Shown: piece after piece, positions 16,440-24,848 of the stretch | Position numbering within the stretch: position 1 is the stretch's first letter | Layout of the letters: each line of letters begins with the position of its first letter | Source of the DNA: an uncultured Schumannella sp. | GTDB lineage: Bacteria; Actinomycetota; Actinomycetes; Actinomycetales; Microbacteriaceae | Assembly: GCF_905479755.1 (NCBI RefSeq) | Contig: NZ_CAJQNT010000042.1 | Coordinates: 1-50,322 of the forward strand | DNA: 50,322 nucleotides | Direction of reading: 5' to 3' | Notes under the pieces: model-generated | Seen by the model: the letters and a program-made list of their open reading frames with translations, nothing else | Database searches by the model: none | Told to the model about the DNA's origin: nothing | Translations under genes and position numbers: made by a program

Positions 16440-16445
16440 TACCGT
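16440..16445 (+). promoter_or_regulatory. Leaderless-type -10 of the lipoprotein gene
   Basis: TACCGT ends 6 nt before the ATG at 16452. It lies 45 bp from the divergent aminotransferase -10, so both genes appear to share this short intergenic region. Confidence 0.45.
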
Positions 16446-16451
16446 CATCCC

Positions 16452-17018
16452 ATGCGGATCGCCTCACCCGGCCCGGCCGCCGCCCTCGGTGCCGCCGTCG
16501 CGCTCGCCCTCAGTCTGAGCCTCGCCGCCTGCGCGCCGGACCCCGCGCCGATCACCCTGCCCCCGCAACCCACCAGCACGCCGCTCTTCGCCTCCGACGA
16601 GGAGGCGCTCGCCGCGGCGGAGGAGGTGTACTCGTCATATGTCCGTGCATCGAACCTCTTGGCGCAAAGCGGGTGGCTGGACTACTCAGACTTGGCTGAA
16701 GTGACAACTCCAGAGCTGATGGCGGAAATCCGTTCCTACAGTGACGGCCAATCGGAGACCGGGTCACGCCAGGTGGGTGATACGCAATCGTTCGTTCACT
16801 CGCTCCAATCGTTTCGACAAAACGGCGACACCGCCGTAGTTACCGTCTACGTCTGTATCGACCTTTCTGACGCTCGGTTGATCAGCGCTGAAGGACTGGA
16901 CATCACCCCCGATGGTCGCGTGGACATGTTGCCTTCTGTGGTCGAGTTGGTGGCGACGGAAGATCAGTCCCTGAGAGTTAACGAGGATGACAAATGGGAT
17001 GGCCCTCTTTCTTGCTGA
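16452..17018 (+). CDS. Lipoprotein of unknown function, mosaic composition
   Basis: This 188-residue exported protein starts with a lipoprotein signal: a hydrophobic Ala/Leu core ending in the lipobox LAAC. A Pro/Thr-rich spacer (ITLPPQPTSTPL) and a helical domain follow (SDEEALAAAEEVYSSYVRASNLL), which resembles the small exported actinobacterial proteins that often precede a PKD-like partner. No enzymatic motif is visible. From about 16,630 the DNA becomes markedly poorer in G+C (30 of 60 bases counted at 16681-16740), while the first 60 codons and the next gene are about as GC-rich as the rest of the chromosome. The gene may be a recombinant of two alleles. The last 25 bp overlap the next gene. 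Confidence 0.8.
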   Translation: MRIASPGPAAALGAAVALALSLSLAACAPDPAPITLPPQPTSTPLFASDEEALAAAEEVYSSYVRASNLLAQSGWLDYSDLAEVTTPELMAEIRSYSDGQSETGSRQVGDTQSFVHSLQSFRQNGDTAVVTVYVCIDLSDARLISAEGLDITPDGRVDMLPSVVELVATEDQSLRVNEDDKWDGPLSC

Positions 17019-17785
17019 CCGCCGCGCTATTGGCGAGCGCACCGACAGCGATCGCTGCGGCGGAGCCGGGCGATTGCCCGTTACTTTCGTGTGCTGTGAC
17101 CGGCGAGCTCACCGACGACTCCGCAGAACTGACGGGCAATGACGGCGCACCCGGGTCGGGCGGCGGTGCGGGCGGCGGCGCGAGCGGCGACGGGCGCGCG
17201 GCCGCACCGCTTCCGCAGTGCGAGACCGCGCTCGTCACCTACGCGAACGGCGTTCCGACCTGCACGGCCGAGGTCGAGCGCGACGGATGGGACGTCACCG
17301 CACCGGTCACGCTCGTCGACATCGCGAGCTTCCGACCGACGGCGGCCACGCATCACATGCAGCCCGACGGGTGGACGATCGCCGGGCTGCCGACCAACTT
17401 CTATGCCAAGACGGGAACGCAGATCGTGCCCGGCACGCTGCTCGGGCAACGCGCCGACGTGCGGTTCACCCCGGTCCAGTACTACTGGGACTACGGCGAC
17501 GGCAGCACGGCGACACGGTCGACGCGGGGTGACACCTGGGCGGCGCTCGGGGTCGCCGAGTTCGATGCGACCCCCACGAGTCACGTGTACTCAACGGCGG
17601 GCCCCTACGTCATCCGCCTGTCGGTCGGGTACAGCGCCGAGTACCGGTACGCCGGGTCGACGTGGGTGCCGATCGCCGGTCAACTCGTGCTTCCCGCGAA
17701 CGATCTCGCCATCACCGTCGGGGGCGCCAAAACCGTCCTGGTGGCGGAGGACTGCCGGGCGAACCCGTCCGGCCCCGGGTGCTGA
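16994..17785 (+). CDS. Secreted PKD-like domain protein
   Basis: This 263-residue protein begins with a signal peptide (LLTAALLASAPTAIAAAEP), then a Gly/Ser-rich linker. From about residue 75 there is a domain with the PKD-type core VQYYWDYGDGS and the later HVYSTAGPYVIRLSVGY, the signature of a beta-sandwich PKD repeat. PKD domains usually bind proteins or carbohydrates outside the cell. It overlaps the lipoprotein gene by 25 bp, with GAGG 7 nt before its ATG, so the two are translationally coupled and probably work together at the cell surface. Confidence 0.85.
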   Translation: MGWPSFLLTAALLASAPTAIAAAEPGDCPLLSCAVTGELTDDSAELTGNDGAPGSGGGAGGGASGDGRAAAPLPQCETALVTYANGVPTCTAEVERDGWDVTAPVTLVDIASFRPTAATHHMQPDGWTIAGLPTNFYAKTGTQIVPGTLLGQRADVRFTPVQYYWDYGDGSTATRSTRGDTWAALGVAEFDATPTSHVYSTAGPYVIRLSVGYSAEYRYAGSTWVPIAGQLVLPANDLAITVGGAKTVLVAEDCRANPSGPGC

Positions 17786-17820
17786 CCCAACGCGAGCCAG
17801 CCCCGCTCCGAATGCTCAAG

Positions 17821-17826
17821 TAGGCT
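17821..17826 (+). promoter_or_regulatory. Candidate -10 of the HtrA-like protease gene
   Basis: TAGGCT here would start transcription near 17833, giving a leader of about 59 nt with AAGGAG at 17881-17886, 5 nt before the ATG. No convincing -35 is visible. Confidence 0.35.
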
Positions 17827-17891
17827 CCCAGCGCCGGCATACGCGGCACACAGGTTTCGGCGTGAGGCTAGCCACGCTGGAAGGAGCACTC

Positions 17892-19412
17892 ATGACCGAT
17901 CGCACCCCGACGCCGGGCGACCCGCAGCCCGTCGAGGAGAACGTCCCCGTCTCGACCCCCGCCGCCCCCACCGCGGATGGCGAGAACACCCCCCTCTCGA
18001 CCCCCGCCACCCCCACCGCGGATGACGAGAACGCCCCCGTCTCGACCCCCGCCACCCCCACCGCGGATGGCGAGAACGCCCCCGTTTCGACCCCCGCCAC
18101 CCCCACCGCGGATGGCGAGAACGTGCCGCCGCTCGGCGTGCCCGAGGCCCCGCCCGGACCCCCGACGGAACCCCCGACGGCCCCCGAAGCGCCGCCGGCG
18201 CCGAACCCCGTCGACGATGCCGCCATCAGCGAGACCGCGCCGCGACGCACCGCGGGTCTTCCCGTCGTCGCCGCACTCGCTGTCGGTGCGCTCATCGGCG
18301 GTGCCGCCGGCGCCGGTGTTGCCGCCTGGGCGGTCGGTTCCTCGACCTCCACCACGCAGACGACGCAGTCGGCCCCGACCACGATCACCGTCAACAACCC
18401 CGACGACGTGACCGAGGTGACCGCGATCGCCGCCAAGGCCGCCCCCTCGGTCGTCACGATCAGCGCGTCCGGCGGATCGGTCGCCGGCTCCGGCTCGGGC
18501 GTCATCCTGACCGACGACGGCTACGTGCTCACCAACAACCACGTCGTCACCCTCGACGGCGCGACCGCGACCGCGACGATCGAGGTCACCACCTCGGACG
18601 GCCAGATCTACAGCGCCACGATCGTCGGCAACGACCCGATCACCGACCTCGCCGTCATCAAGCTCGACGACGCCAGCGGGCTCACCGCGATCGACACGGC
18701 GAGCTCCTCCGAACTGAACGTCGGCGACCGCACCGTCGTCATCGGCGCCCCGCTTGGACTGTCGAATTCGGTGAGCGACGGCATCGTGAGCGCCCTCAAC
18801 CGCGGGATCAGCGTCGCGTCGTCCGCCGTTCCCGAGGAGGACTCCAGCGAGGACACCGAGGGGCCGCAGTTCAACTTCGACTTCCCGGGCAGCACGACCA
18901 CCACCTCGTCGTCGATCTCGATCCCGGTGATCCAGACGGATGCCGCCGTGAACCCCGGCAACTCGGGCGGTGCGCTGCTGAACGACGACGGCGAACTGAT
19001 CGGCATCATCGTTGCGATCGCCGGAACCGGCAGCTCTTCGAGCGACCAGTCGGGGTCGATCGGCGTCGGCTTCGCGATCCCCTCCGATCTCGCCCTGCGC
19101 GTCGCCGACGAGCTGATGACGTCGGGGAGTGCCACGCACGGCCTGCTGGGGGTGACCGTCGGTGACGCGAGCAGCGCCACCGGGTCGACGCTGGGCGCGG
19201 TCGTCGGCGAGGTGACCGCCGGATCCGGTGCGGATGCGGCAGGCCTCGAATCGGGTGATGTGATCACCTACTTCAACGACCTGCCGATCACGAGCGCGAC
19301 CGACATCACGGCCCAGGTCCGCGCGCTCGCCGCCGGCACGTCGACCACGATCAGCGTGGTGCGTGGCGAACAGGTGCTGACCTTCGACGTCACGCTCGGC
19401 TCGCTCGAGTAG
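17892..19412 (+). CDS. htrA: Membrane-anchored HtrA/DegP-like serine protease with PDZ
   Basis: This 506-residue protein has an acidic, Pro/Thr-rich cytoplasmic tail built on a 15-residue repeat (about 16-75), a single transmembrane helix (about 121-148), a trypsin-like domain with His217 (TNNHVV), Asp252 (ITDLAVIKL) and Ser358 (NPGNSGGALL), and a C-terminal PDZ domain (about 415-500, GLLGVTVGD, GSGADAAGLESGDVITYFNDLPI). Such proteases degrade or sense misfolded exported proteins. An insert before the active-site Ser (SSAVPEEDSSEDTEG) lies at a surface loop. The catalytic triad is intact. The start at 17892 has a strong AAGGAG; a longer frame from 17139 is a shadow of the preceding gene. Confidence 0.93.
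   Translation: MTDRTPTPGDPQPVEENVPVSTPAAPTADGENTPLSTPATPTADDENAPVSTPATPTADGENAPVSTPATPTADGENVPPLGVPEAPPGPPTEPPTAPEAPPAPNPVDDAAISETAPRRTAGLPVVAALAVGALIGGAAGAGVAAWAVGSSTSTTQTTQSAPTTITVNNPDDVTEVTAIAAKAAPSVVTISASGGSVAGSGSGVILTDDGYVLTNNHVVTLDGATATATIEVTTSDGQIYSATIVGNDPITDLAVIKLDDASGLTAIDTASSSELNVGDRTVVIGAPLGLSNSVSDGIVSALNRGISVASSAVPEEDSSEDTEGPQFNFDFPGSTTTTSSSISIPVIQTDAAVNPGNSGGALLNDDGELIGIIVAIAGTGSSSSDQSGSIGVGFAIPSDLALRVADELMTSGSATHGLLGVTVGDASSATGSTLGAVVGEVTAGSGADAAGLESGDVITYFNDLPITSATDITAQVRALAAGTSTTISVVRGEQVLTFDVTLGSLE
17937..18116 (+). repeat. 45-bp tandem repeat, four copies, in the protease tail
   Basis: Four in-frame 45-bp units (17937, 17982, 18027, 18072) encode 15-residue repeats of the form ENxPxSTPAxPTADx; the last two protein copies are identical. 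A fifth partial unit begins at 18117. The near identity of the copies suggests recent expansion and likely length variation between strains. Confidence 0.9.
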
Positions 19413-19460
19413 GGCCAACTCCGCTCGACGAGTGCCTCCGCCCGCGCGCGGAACCCCAGC

Positions 19461-19501
19461 CCCGGCGGGCCCGACTGATACCATCGGTCGGGCCCGCCGG
19501 G
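19461..19501 (+). terminator. Very strong hairpin between htrA and the GT2 gene
   Basis: Arms 19461-19475 and 19487-19501 are perfectly complementary over 15 bp. The stem continues inward (one T-G wobble, then GAT/ATC) to a 3-nt ACC loop, about 19 bp in all. No T tract follows on either strand. It probably terminates the protease transcript, or acts as a leader hairpin 31 bp before the GT2 start. Confidence 0.65.
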
Positions 19502-19532
19502 CGTCGTGGGTGCGGAGTTCGGGAGCGTGGCA

Positions 19533-20573
19533 GTGGAGCAGACCAGTGTGTCGGGCGTCTCGTACGTCATGCCGGTTCTCAACGAGGCGGGCTACCTCGA
19601 GGCCGCCGTCGCGAGCATCCTCGCGCAGGACTACCCGGGCGAGGTCGAGGTCGTCCTCGCGCTGGGGCCGTCCACCGACGGGACCGACGCGATCGTGGAA
19701 CGGCTGATCGCCGCCGACGAACGCATCCGCTCGGTCCCGAATCCGGGGATGGACATCCCGATCGGGTTGAATCGCGCGATCGCCGAGAGCCGGTTCCCGA
19801 TCGTCATCCGGGTGGATGCGCACACCGAGTTGGCCCCCGGGTACACGCGGCGCGGGGTGGAGACGCTGGAGCGCACCGGGGCCGCGAGTCTCGGCGGCGT
19901 GATGATTGCGACCGGTCGCCCGGGTTTCCAGGCGGCCGTCGCGCGGGCGTACAACAGCCCGTTCGGGCTGGGCGGCGGCGCGTACCACGGTGATCGCGCC
20001 GTGGAAGGCCCCGCCGAGTCGGCGTACATGGGGATCTTCCGCCGCGAACTGTTCGATCAGGTCGGCGGCTTCGACGAGTCACTGCGGCGCGGCGAAGACT
20101 GGGAGCTGAACTTCCGGCTACGCCAGGCGGGGCTGCTCGTCTGGCTCGACCCGCAGCTGCGCGTCAGCTATTGGCCGCGGAGCACCTGGATTCGCCTGGT
20201 GCGGCAGTTCTACGCGACGGGCGTGTGGCGGGGGGAGCTGGTGCGACGCCTCGGTGGGCGCAACCCGCTGCGGTTCTTCGCACCGCCGGTGCTGCTGGTC
20301 GCGCTCGTGCTCACGGTGGTGCTCGCGCCGTTTGCGGCGTTCGGGCTGCTGCCGGTGTGGCTGCTGGCGATCGCGGGGGTCGCGGCTTTGGGCCCGCTCG
20401 CCTACCTCGCCCTGCTGGTCGCGGCGGGAATCTCGGACACGGGGTCGCTGGCGGATCGGTTGCGCTTCGTCGCGGTTGTGGCGACGATGCACCTCAGCTG
20501 GGGTGCCGGGTTCTTGGTGGGTGTGGTGCGCGGCGCACGGGACGCCGTCGACACCTCCCGCACCGAGTCGTAG
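19533..20573 (+). CDS. Family 2 glycosyltransferase, membrane associated
   Basis: This protein of about 346 residues has a GT-A domain typical of family 2: VSYVMPVLNEAGYLEAAVASIL at the N-terminus (in pieces), GPSTDGTDAIV, the metal-binding RVDAHTEL, then GGFDESLRRGEDWELNFRLR for acceptor binding. The last 100 residues contain two to three hydrophobic helices. It most likely transfers a sugar from a nucleotide or lipid donor during cell-envelope glycan synthesis. GTG 19533 is chosen because GGGAG lies 7 nt upstream; GTG 19527 and 19506 are in-frame alternatives. It is convergent, with a 10-bp gap, with the glycerophosphotransferase gene, part of a surface-polymer region. Confidence 0.88.
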   Translation: MEQTSVSGVSYVMPVLNEAGYLEAAVASILAQDYPGEVEVVLALGPSTDGTDAIVERLIAADERIRSVPNPGMDIPIGLNRAIAESRFPIVIRVDAHTELAPGYTRRGVETLERTGAASLGGVMIATGRPGFQAAVARAYNSPFGLGGGAYHGDRAVEGPAESAYMGIFRRELFDQVGGFDESLRRGEDWELNFRLRQAGLLVWLDPQLRVSYWPRSTWIRLVRQFYATGVWRGELVRRLGGRNPLRFFAPPVLLVALVLTVVLAPFAAFGLLPVWLLAIAGVAALGPLAYLALLVAAGISDTGSLADRLRFVAVVATMHLSWGAGFLVGVVRGARDAVDTSRTES

Positions 20574-20583
20574 TCACTCCGGG

Positions 20584-23451
20584 CTAGTCGAACCAGCCGG
20601 CGTCGATCATGCGCTGGACGACGCGCTCACCGGCTCGCCCGTCCTCGCACGGGGTGAACTTCTCGCGCCACGCGGCGCGGCGCTCGGCGAACTCGACGAG
20701 GCCCTCGTGCGCCGTGAGCACCGCCGCGCGCACCTCGGCGGCATCCGAGATGACGAGCCCGGGCGCCTCGGCGACGAAGTCGAAGTAGAACCCGCGCAGT
20801 TCGGTCGAATAGTGCGCGAGGTCCGGGGTGAAGAACACGATCGGCTTGTCGGTGGTCATCCAGTCGAACATCGTCGAGGAGTAGTCGGTGACGAGCACAT
20901 CGGCGACCAGCAGCAGCTCGCCGACGTCCGGGTAGCTCGTCACATCGATGAGGTTCGGGCCGCGGAAGTCGCGCCCGAAGTGCAGCGTGCGCGAGTGGCC
21001 GCGCACGAGCACGATCCAGTCGTCGCCGAGTTCGGCGGCGAAGTTCTCGACATCGAGGAAGTCGATCACCTCGGTGCGATCGTCGCGCCAGGTGGGGGCG
21101 TAGAGCACGATGCGCGGGCCGTCGACCCCGGACGAGGCCACCCCGAGCCGGTCGCGGATGCGCGCTGAACGCGCCTCGGGATCGGGGTCGTGCAGCACGT
21201 CGTCGCGCGGGTACCCCTCGACCCAGATCGGCCCCTGCATCGCGTAGGCCGAGCGGAAGATTTCGGCGCTGTACGGATTCTGTGCCAGCAGCACATCCCA
21301 CCGGGCCTGCTCTCGGCGGGTGGCGACCGCGGTGCGCGAGGAGGCGAGTCGGCCGAGGAGACCGGGGCGTCCGATCCGATCGAGGGCGAGGCGCTTCACC
21401 ATCGTGCCGTGCCAGGTTTGCAGCACGTGCTGGTAGCGGCGACGCCGGTAGCGCTTGCGCAGCCAGTCGTTGACGACGAGCACGCGCGCCGCGGCGCGCA
21501 CGCGCCACCACTCGCGGCTCCCCTCGATGATCGGGATCGCCCCCTCGGGAACCTCGATCGAGTGATCGAGCACGCTCCAGTAGCGCCGCGTCTGCGGGCG
21601 CGCCCGGGCGAGCGCGCGGTCGATGCCGAGCGGATTGTCGGCGACGCTGCGACTGTAGAAGCTCTCGAAGTAGACGGCGTCTTCTCGGATGCCTCGCGAG
21701 GCCCGGTACAGGGCCTCCAGTTCGAGCTGCGCGCGCGGTCCCTGCTCGTCGGCGTCGAGCGGAGCCTCGATCGTCACCCGGAACCCGCCCGCGTCGGCGC
21801 GCGCGGTCGCGCGAAACAGCTCGTGGTCGAGCACGAGCGCGCGGGGGCGGTCGATGTCGAACCGGGTCGAGTCGACCTCGCCGCGCACGATGAGCTCGTA
21901 GGCGCCGCTCGGCAGTGCGAGTGGCCGACTTCCCCAGCGCGCGGCGAGCAGCGGGATCCGCACGAGCACGCGGCCTCCGGCGCCGTCCAGCGCCGCGGGG
22001 ACCCGTGCCCGCCCGCCGGCGAGTTCGATCCCGGTGACGGTGTCGCCGAGCCCGGAGAGTTCGAGTTCGAGGTGCGGGAGCTCGCCGGCGGTCGCGCCGC
22101 CCTCGATCAGTTCGGCTTCGAGGATCCGCGGCCGGGCGATGCGCGCGGGGGAGTCGAACCGCGGGGCCGGGTCGCCGGCCGGGACGGTGGGGGTCGGCGC
22201 GAGTCGGCGCAGAATCTCGCGGAACACCCGTTCGGTCGCCTGGCCGTCGGGCAGATCGAAGTGCTCCTCGCGCATCCAGCGGGTGTGGGTGCGGGCGAGC
22301 GCGGCCTCGGGGGAGTCGGGGTGGGCGAGCGATTCCAGTTCGTCGAGTACCGTCCCCCAGGTTTGGTGTTGGCGGCCGTGGGTGACGTCGCGGAAGTCGG
22401 TGTAGAGCCCGCGCCGCTTCGCATAGTCCTCGACGTCGGGGGCGAGGTAGACGATGGGACGGTCGAGCAGGGCGAAGTCGAAGGCGGCCGAGGAGTAGTC
22501 GGTGACGAGCACATCGATCGCGGGAAGCGCGGGGGTGAGTTCGTTCAGCTCACGCGGCGACAGCATCCGAATCCGGTCGCTGAGGGCGGGCCCGGCCGCG
22601 TAGTCGCCGACGCCGAGCGGATGCGTCCGCACGAGCAGCGTGCTTTCGGTGCGGTCGGCCCACGCGGCGATCGCGCGCCATTCGGCCGCGGTCGGGATGG
22701 ACGGGTCGGGGCGCCCGTCGCGCCAGGTCGGCGCGTACAGGACGAGCGCGCCGGTGGCCGGCAGCGGGCCGATCGCCGACTCGATGAGGCGGCGCGCGGC
22801 GCTGCGCGCGGCGTCGGGCTCGCCGAACAGCACGTCATCGCGCGGGTCCCCGGTGGTGACGACGCGACTCGGCGCGATCCCGAAGGCGCTCACGATGCGA
22901 GACGCCACCAGGTCTGAGGCGACCGGGAACAGTGCGATCGACCGACCCGCGCGGCGGTAGGCGCTCGCGAGGAGCGCGCGCACGCGAGGGTGATCGGGCA
23001 GGCCGCGGATGCGCAGCGCGGTCGGCGAGTCCAGATGCAGACGCTTCAGGGGAATCCCGTGCCACAGCTGGACGATGAAGGCGCCGCGCGAGCCGTAGCG
23101 GTTGGCGTCGCCGAGGCCGTGCGTGACGATGACGACGCGGGCGCGCAGCGTCGCCCAGAGGCCGCGGGCGCCGTCGCGCGGCAGGGTCTCGAAACCCTCG
23201 GCCCGGGCGCGGTCCCGTTCGAGCGCCGACCCGGCGAGCCAGATGACCCGATGGCCGTCGCCGAGTCGCTCGCGCGCGAGGCGGGCGAGCGGCACGGCGC
23301 CCTCGCCGAAGCCGATGCCCGAGCCGACGACCCAGATTCGATCGCTGCGCGGCACGAGGCGCGCGGCAACGGCCCCGAGCCCGTAGAGGGGAAGCCGGAG
23401 CAGTTTGCCGGCGTTCCCGGCCGCGAAGGTGAAGCGGGCCATAATCGTCAC
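20584..23451 (-). CDS. Double-headed CDP-glycerol glycerophosphotransferase-like protein
   Basis: At 955 residues this is about twice the size of a single TagB/TagF-type unit and contains two copies of the catalytic core. The first has WHGIPLKRL (130-138), LYAPTWRD (238-245) and VTDYSSAAFDF. The second, in the last 350 residues, has WHGTMVKRL, LYAPTWRD and VTDYSSTMFDW. Between them (about 420-600) lies a beta-rich region. These enzymes transfer glycerol- or ribitol-phosphate units from CDP-activated donors to build teichoic-acid-type polymers at the inner membrane face. Two heads could add primer and chain units, or two different polyols. The start is GTG 23451 or ATG 23442; neither has a clear ribosome site. 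It is divergent from the next gene. Confidence 0.88.
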   Translation of the reverse strand: MTIMARFTFAAGNAGKLLRLPLYGLGAVAARLVPRSDRIWVVGSGIGFGEGAVPLARLARERLGDGHRVIWLAGSALERDRARAEGFETLPRDGARGLWATLRARVVIVTHGLGDANRYGSRGAFIVQLWHGIPLKRLHLDSPTALRIRGLPDHPRVRALLASAYRRAGRSIALFPVASDLVASRIVSAFGIAPSRVVTTGDPRDDVLFGEPDAARSAARRLIESAIGPLPATGALVLYAPTWRDGRPDPSIPTAAEWRAIAAWADRTESTLLVRTHPLGVGDYAAGPALSDRIRMLSPRELNELTPALPAIDVLVTDYSSAAFDFALLDRPIVYLAPDVEDYAKRRGLYTDFRDVTHGRQHQTWGTVLDELESLAHPDSPEAALARTHTRWMREEHFDLPDGQATERVFREILRRLAPTPTVPAGDPAPRFDSPARIARPRILEAELIEGGATAGELPHLELELSGLGDTVTGIELAGGRARVPAALDGAGGRVLVRIPLLAARWGSRPLALPSGAYELIVRGEVDSTRFDIDRPRALVLDHELFRATARADAGGFRVTIEAPLDADEQGPRAQLELEALYRASRGIREDAVYFESFYSRSVADNPLGIDRALARARPQTRRYWSVLDHSIEVPEGAIPIIEGSREWWRVRAAARVLVVNDWLRKRYRRRRYQHVLQTWHGTMVKRLALDRIGRPGLLGRLASSRTAVATRREQARWDVLLAQNPYSAEIFRSAYAMQGPIWVEGYPRDDVLHDPDPEARSARIRDRLGVASSGVDGPRIVLYAPTWRDDRTEVIDFLDVENFAAELGDDWIVLVRGHSRTLHFGRDFRGPNLIDVTSYPDVGELLLVADVLVTDYSSTMFDWMTTDKPIVFFTPDLAHYSTELRGFYFDFVAEAPGLVISDAAEVRAAVLTAHEGLVEFAERRAAWREKFTPCEDGRAGERVVQRMIDAGWFD

Positions 23452-23534
23452 GATTCTGGCACGGTCGGTGCTCTCGGCGGGAGAGGCCCGAGCGGTCTGG
23501 CACGATGAACGTATGGTGAATCCGGAGTTGCTGC

Positions 23535-24848
23535 GTGCCCATCCTGCGTGATTTCCGTGCGGCTCGGCGCATGTTCCGCAACGCGCTCCGCTCTCGCCGG
23601 AACCGCCGGGAGATCGCGGAGCGGTTGGAGAGCGGCGGATTCCCGGACCTCTCCGAGACCGGCATCGAGATCGTGGTCTACTTCGCCGACACCCGGGTGA
23701 ACCTGTACCAGATCCGCCAGTGGTACGCGCCGTTGGCCGAGTTGGCGCGCACGCATCCGGTCGCGGTGATCACCCGCAGCCCCGGGACCTCGTTGACGCT
23801 GCTCGAGGAGGCGCCGGTGCCGATCGCGTACTGCCGCAAGGTCACCGACGTCGAGGCCTTCGTCGAGAGTCACGACATCAGGATCGTGCTGTACGTCAAC
23901 CAGAACATGAAGAACTTCCAGATGTTCCGGTACGGCCGCATGTGGCACGTGTTCATCAACCACGGCGAGTCGGACAAGATGTACATGACGACGAACCAGT
24001 TCAAGGCCTACGACTTCTCCCTGATCGCCGGGCAGGCCGCGCACGATCGGCTCGCGCGCAAGCTCTGGAATTTTGATCTCGACCGCAAGACGATCCAGAT
24101 CGGTCGCCCGCAGGCGGATCATTTCGCGGGCGAGGTGCCTTACCCCGCGGATGACCGGGTCACCGTGCTCTACGCCCCCACCTGGGAGGGCGACCGGCCC
24201 GCGGCGAGCTACGGCTCGATCGCGAGCCACGGGGTGGCGCTCGCGGAGGCGGTGCTCGCCTCGCCGCGGCACCGCCTGATCTACCGCCCGCACCCGCGCA
24301 GCGGCGTCATCGATCGCGAGTACCGCGCGGCGAATCGCGCCATCATTGAGGCGATCCGGCTCGCGAACCAGGCCGACGAGACCGCGCACCACGTCTTCGA
24401 CGACGGGCCGAGCATGGGCTGGCAGTTGGCCGCGGCCGACGTTGCGATCACCGACATCTCGGCGATGGTCTACGACCGGCTCGCGACCGGCAAGCCGGTC
24501 ATCGTCACCCGTCCGGTGGCGCCCGAGGCGGAGGTCGACGAGTCGGGGTTCCTCGGCGATTGCGAGTGGTTGACGGCGGACGGTGCTCCTTCGGTGCTGG
24601 CGGCGGTCGACCGCGTGCTGACGGATGCGGAGGCGATCGCGCGAGCGGCGCACTGGTCGACGCACCACTTCGGCGATACGAGTCCCGGCGCGGCGACGGC
24701 GCGGTTCCACGCGGCGATCGAGACGATGATCGCGGAGTGGGAGCAGCACGCGGCGCTGCACGCGGGCGATCCGCGCACGCACGAGCACGACCCCCTGGAT
24801 GACGAGATCGACGAGGAGGGCATGCCCTCCGAAGTGCAGGACGATTAG
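23535..24848 (+). CDS. CDP-glycerol glycerophosphotransferase-like protein
   Basis: This 437-residue protein has a single catalytic core of the same family as the divergent neighbour: FINHGESDKMYM in place of the usual WHG motif, VLYAPTWEGDRPA, RPHPRSG and the donor-binding VAITDISAMVYDRL. GTG 23535 has GGAG 7 nt upstream. The TDISAM variant and the NHGES motif indicate a distinct subfamily from the TDYSS type, perhaps with another substrate. It likely builds or caps the same surface polymer as the neighbouring genes. The C-terminal 25 residues are acidic and low in complexity. The last 4 bp overlap the convergent EcsC-like gene. Confidence 0.85.
   Translation: MPILRDFRAARRMFRNALRSRRNRREIAERLESGGFPDLSETGIEIVVYFADTRVNLYQIRQWYAPLAELARTHPVAVITRSPGTSLTLLEEAPVPIAYCRKVTDVEAFVESHDIRIVLYVNQNMKNFQMFRYGRMWHVFINHGESDKMYMTTNQFKAYDFSLIAGQAAHDRLARKLWNFDLDRKTIQIGRPQADHFAGEVPYPADDRVTVLYAPTWEGDRPAASYGSIASHGVALAEAVLASPRHRLIYRPHPRSGVIDREYRAANRAIIEAIRLANQADETAHHVFDDGPSMGWQLAAADVAITDISAMVYDRLATGKPVIVTRPVAPEAEVDESGFLGDCEWLTADGAPSVLAAVDRVLTDAEAIARAAHWSTHHFGDTSPGAATARFHAAIETMIAEWEQHAALHAGDPRTHEHDPLDDEIDEEGMPSEVQDD

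Noticed and set aside
17937-18116. Could the regular repeats be a CRISPR array?
   Set aside because: The units are directly adjacent 45-bp copies in frame inside a gene, without unique spacers. They are coding tandem repeats.
17868-19988. A 706-codon open frame on the minus strand
   Set aside because: It runs opposite to the htrA gene, whose catalytic motifs and ribosome site are clear. The minus-strand translation is Arg/Gly/Asp-rich low complexity, typical of antisense frames in high-GC DNA.
21190-22917. A 575-codon open frame on the plus strand
   Set aside because: It is antisense to the double glycerophosphotransferase and has the same composition artefact as the other long shadows.
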